Below, in pieces: positions 17,070-18,742 of a stretch of 18,742 bases of DNA (its first letter is position 1; every line of letters starts with the position of its first letter). The stretch covers positions 1 to 18,742 of the forward strand of contig QNCV01000017.1 of NCBI GenBank assembly GCA_003645845.1, given 5' to 3'. The notes under the pieces are model-generated. The model worked only from the letters and a program-made list of their open reading frames with translations. It was not told the DNA's origin and made no database searches. This DNA is from Fidelibacterota bacterium. GTDB lineage: Bacteria > Fidelibacterota > UBA2242. A program made the position numbers and the translations under genes.

Positions 17070-18742
17070 TTGGCAAGAATTCCGGCGGGTATCGTTGAAC
17101 AGATCAAACAGCGTGCGGATATTCTGGATGTTGTTTCCGATGTCGTTCAGTTGAAGCAGAGGGGGCGGAATTATTTTGGACTCTGTCCGTTTCATGACGA
17201 AAAAACGCCTTCCTTCAGCGTTAATCCGGCAAAGGGAATTTTTCATTGCTTCGGCTGTGGCAAGGGCGGCAATGCCGTAACCTTTATCATGGAGTATGAA
17301 AATATTGAATATGTTGAAGCACTCAGGCGGCTGGCTGACCGGTACGGTATAAGAATTGAATGGGAAAAAAGTGATGACGATTTTCAGAAAGGTGAAACAG
17401 CGTTACTTTATGAAATCCACGAAATTGCCCGGGATTATTTTGTCACTCAACTGAATTCCGAAAAGGGGCAAAAAGCCCGAGATTATCTGCTCTCACGAGG
17501 ATTCGATCAGTCAGTCTTGGGACATTTTTCAGTGGGGTTTGCACCGGATCAATGGGACGGTTTAATCAAGGTGTTTGATCCTAAAAAATTCACTCCGAAG
17601 ATTCTGGAGAAATCCGGTCTGTTTATTCGAAAAGACGGGCGCTTTCTGGATCGCTTTCGCAATCGGATCATGTTTCCGATTTGTAATGTATCCGGGCGGA
17701 TTGTGGCTTTTGGCGGCCGTACAATGGATGAGAAGGAGCCCGCGAAATATTTGAATTCGCCGGAGACCCCCATCTATTTTAAAAGCGGAACATTGTACGG
17801 TTTGGAGCATTCCAAGACCGCCATTCAGAAGGAAAAAGAGGCGGTTATTGTCGAAGGATATACCGATTTTATACGATTTTATGACGCCGGAATCAGGAAT
17901 GTCGTCGCCGGCTCCGGGACGGCGTTGAATTTTCATCATGCCCGGCTCCTGAAGCGCTTCGCTACCAGAACAGTCCTGTGCTACGATGGGGACAACGCCG
18001 GTCAGAAAGCCGCCGAAAGGGCGGGATTTATGCTGATTAAAGAGGGTTTTGATGTGCAGGTTATCCGTCTGCCGGAGCAGGATGATCCGGATTCATTCCT
18101 ACAAAAGAATGGGGCGGAGGCATTTAAAACACTGAAGGCGGAAAGCCCGATGTTTATCAATTATTACATTGATAGAAATCGGGAAGAACTGAAAACGAGC
18201 GCATCGAAAGCCCGGTTTGTGGAGGATTTGGTTCGGGAAATCAGCGAAGTGAACAATCCAGTGGTTCGTGATTTTATTGTCAAAGAAGTTGCCGATCAGC
18301 TGCAGCTGAAAGAGGAGCGTATTCAATCTCAGATTCGGAATCTTTACCGGCGAAAACGCAGTGGAACCGATGAAAATAGACAGGATTCCGTACCGACGCT
18401 TCAGATATCCACCGTTACCGAAAAAGCCGAATTCGAATTACTGAAGTTGCTGATTTCAGGTCCGGACGATGCGGTTGAATTTATACTAAATAATATTCCC
18501 CGGAAATCCTTTCAACATCCGGTTCTGTCAACCATTGCAAAGGAACTATACAAATCCCTGAAAAAGGACCGGAACCTGTCGGAGGCGGATTTATATGATC
18601 GTGAATGGAATGAGAAGGAGAGACTGTATTTATCCCGCCTGATCGTAGAATCCGAATCGGTACAGAAGGACATTGATTCGGAAGGAATCATGAAACTGAT
18701 AATCGATTGCATGACGGTGATAATGACAGATCAACTGGAAAA
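17070..18742 (+). CDS. dnaG: DNA primase DnaG (3' end outside window)
   Basis: DnaG makes RNA primers for replication and works with DnaB helicase. Translation begins at TTG 17070, giving MARIPAGIVEQIKQRADILD, the family N-terminus; AGGGAG (17057-17062) lies seven bases upstream, and no ATG occurs before the zinc finger. The CHC2 zinc-binding ligands are Cys39, His42, Cys60 and Cys63. The TOPRIM domain has EGYTD (262-266) and DGDNAG (306-311), which carry the metal-binding acidic residues. About 557 codons are visible, and the frame is open through the window end inside the C-terminal helicase-interaction region, so only a short stretch is missing. It starts 14 bases after mutS2. The usual downstream partner would be rpoD, just beyond the window. 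Confidence 0.97.
   Translation, partial: MARIPAGIVEQIKQRADILDVVSDVVQLKQRGRNYFGLCPFHDEKTPSFSVNPAKGIFHCFGCGKGGNAVTFIMEYENIEYVEALRRLADRYGIRIEWEKSDDDFQKGETALLYEIHEIARDYFVTQLNSEKGQKARDYLLSRGFDQSVLGHFSVGFAPDQWDGLIKVFDPKKFTPKILEKSGLFIRKDGRFLDRFRNRIMFPICNVSGRIVAFGGRTMDEKEPAKYLNSPETPIYFKSGTLYGLEHSKTAIQKEKEAVIVEGYTDFIRFYDAGIRNVVAGSGTALNFHHARLLKRFATRTVLCYDGDNAGQKAAERAGFMLIKEGFDVQVIRLPEQDDPDSFLQKNGAEAFKTLKAESPMFINYYIDRNREELKTSASKARFVEDLVREISEVNNPVVRDFIVKEVADQLQLKEERIQSQIRNLYRRKRSGTDENRQDSVPTLQISTVTEKAEFELLKLLISGPDDAVEFILNNIPRKSFQHPVLSTIAKELYKSLKKDRNLSEADLYDREWNEKERLYLSRLIVESESVQKDIDSEGIMKLIIDCMTVIMTDQLE

Overview
The window is gene-dense bacterial chromosome with mid-40s %GC by eye. All fourteen genes are on the + strand, almost head to tail. 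The gene content is housekeeping: tRNA t6A modification, fatty acid synthesis, purine synthesis, envelope and DNA maintenance. Added to it are an adenylate cyclase and a PorX-type response regulator. A PglZ-domain PorX-like protein, a CHASE2 cyclase and a beta-barrel with an Ig-like front domain together suggest the FCB superphylum. Several genes have clear Shine-Dalgarno motifs (GGAGGA before yqeY, GAGGT before rimI and accD, AGGGAG before dnaG). The best promoter candidate has a sigma70-like shape (TTGGAA-N17-TATAAA). Bacteroidota proper rarely use either, so I infer a deep non-Bacteroidota FCB lineage (Marinimicrobia, KSB1 or Calditrichota-like). I cannot name the taxon from sequence alone.

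Layout. (1) 1-4372: the 3' part of an outer-membrane beta-barrel gene, whose start lies before the window, followed 16 bases later by a CHASE2 adenylate cyclase. (2) 4373-4520: the only real intergenic gap (148 bases), holding a rho-independent terminator and then a candidate promoter. No gene-free stretch exceeds 300 bases. (3) 4521-10799: porX-like, tsaE, tsaB, rimI, accD, surE and guaA, joined by overlaps or very short gaps. (4) 10827-13618: a secreted TPR plus type-1 periplasmic-binding-fold protein (LpoA/LivK-like), followed by a PgeF/YfiH protein. (5) 13635-18742: yqeY, cvpA, mutS2 and dnaG. dnaG starts with TTG and runs off the right edge.

How the genes fit together. tsaE, tsaB and rimI form the common t6A/ribosomal-acetylation cluster, without tsaD. 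yqeY-dnaG recalls the macromolecular-synthesis operon, here with cvpA and mutS2 inserted and rpsU absent. The LpoA-like protein and PgeF may form a small peptidoglycan-related pair. After the terminator at 4401-4437 I saw no further terminator or gap of more than 30 bases up to the window end, so one transcript of about 14 kb is possible, though internal promoters inside genes cannot be excluded.

I found no RNA genes, insertion sequences, CRISPR arrays or phage genes. The least ordinary items are the barrel/cyclase pair, the PorX homologue outside its classic phylum and the inserted segment in the binding-fold protein.
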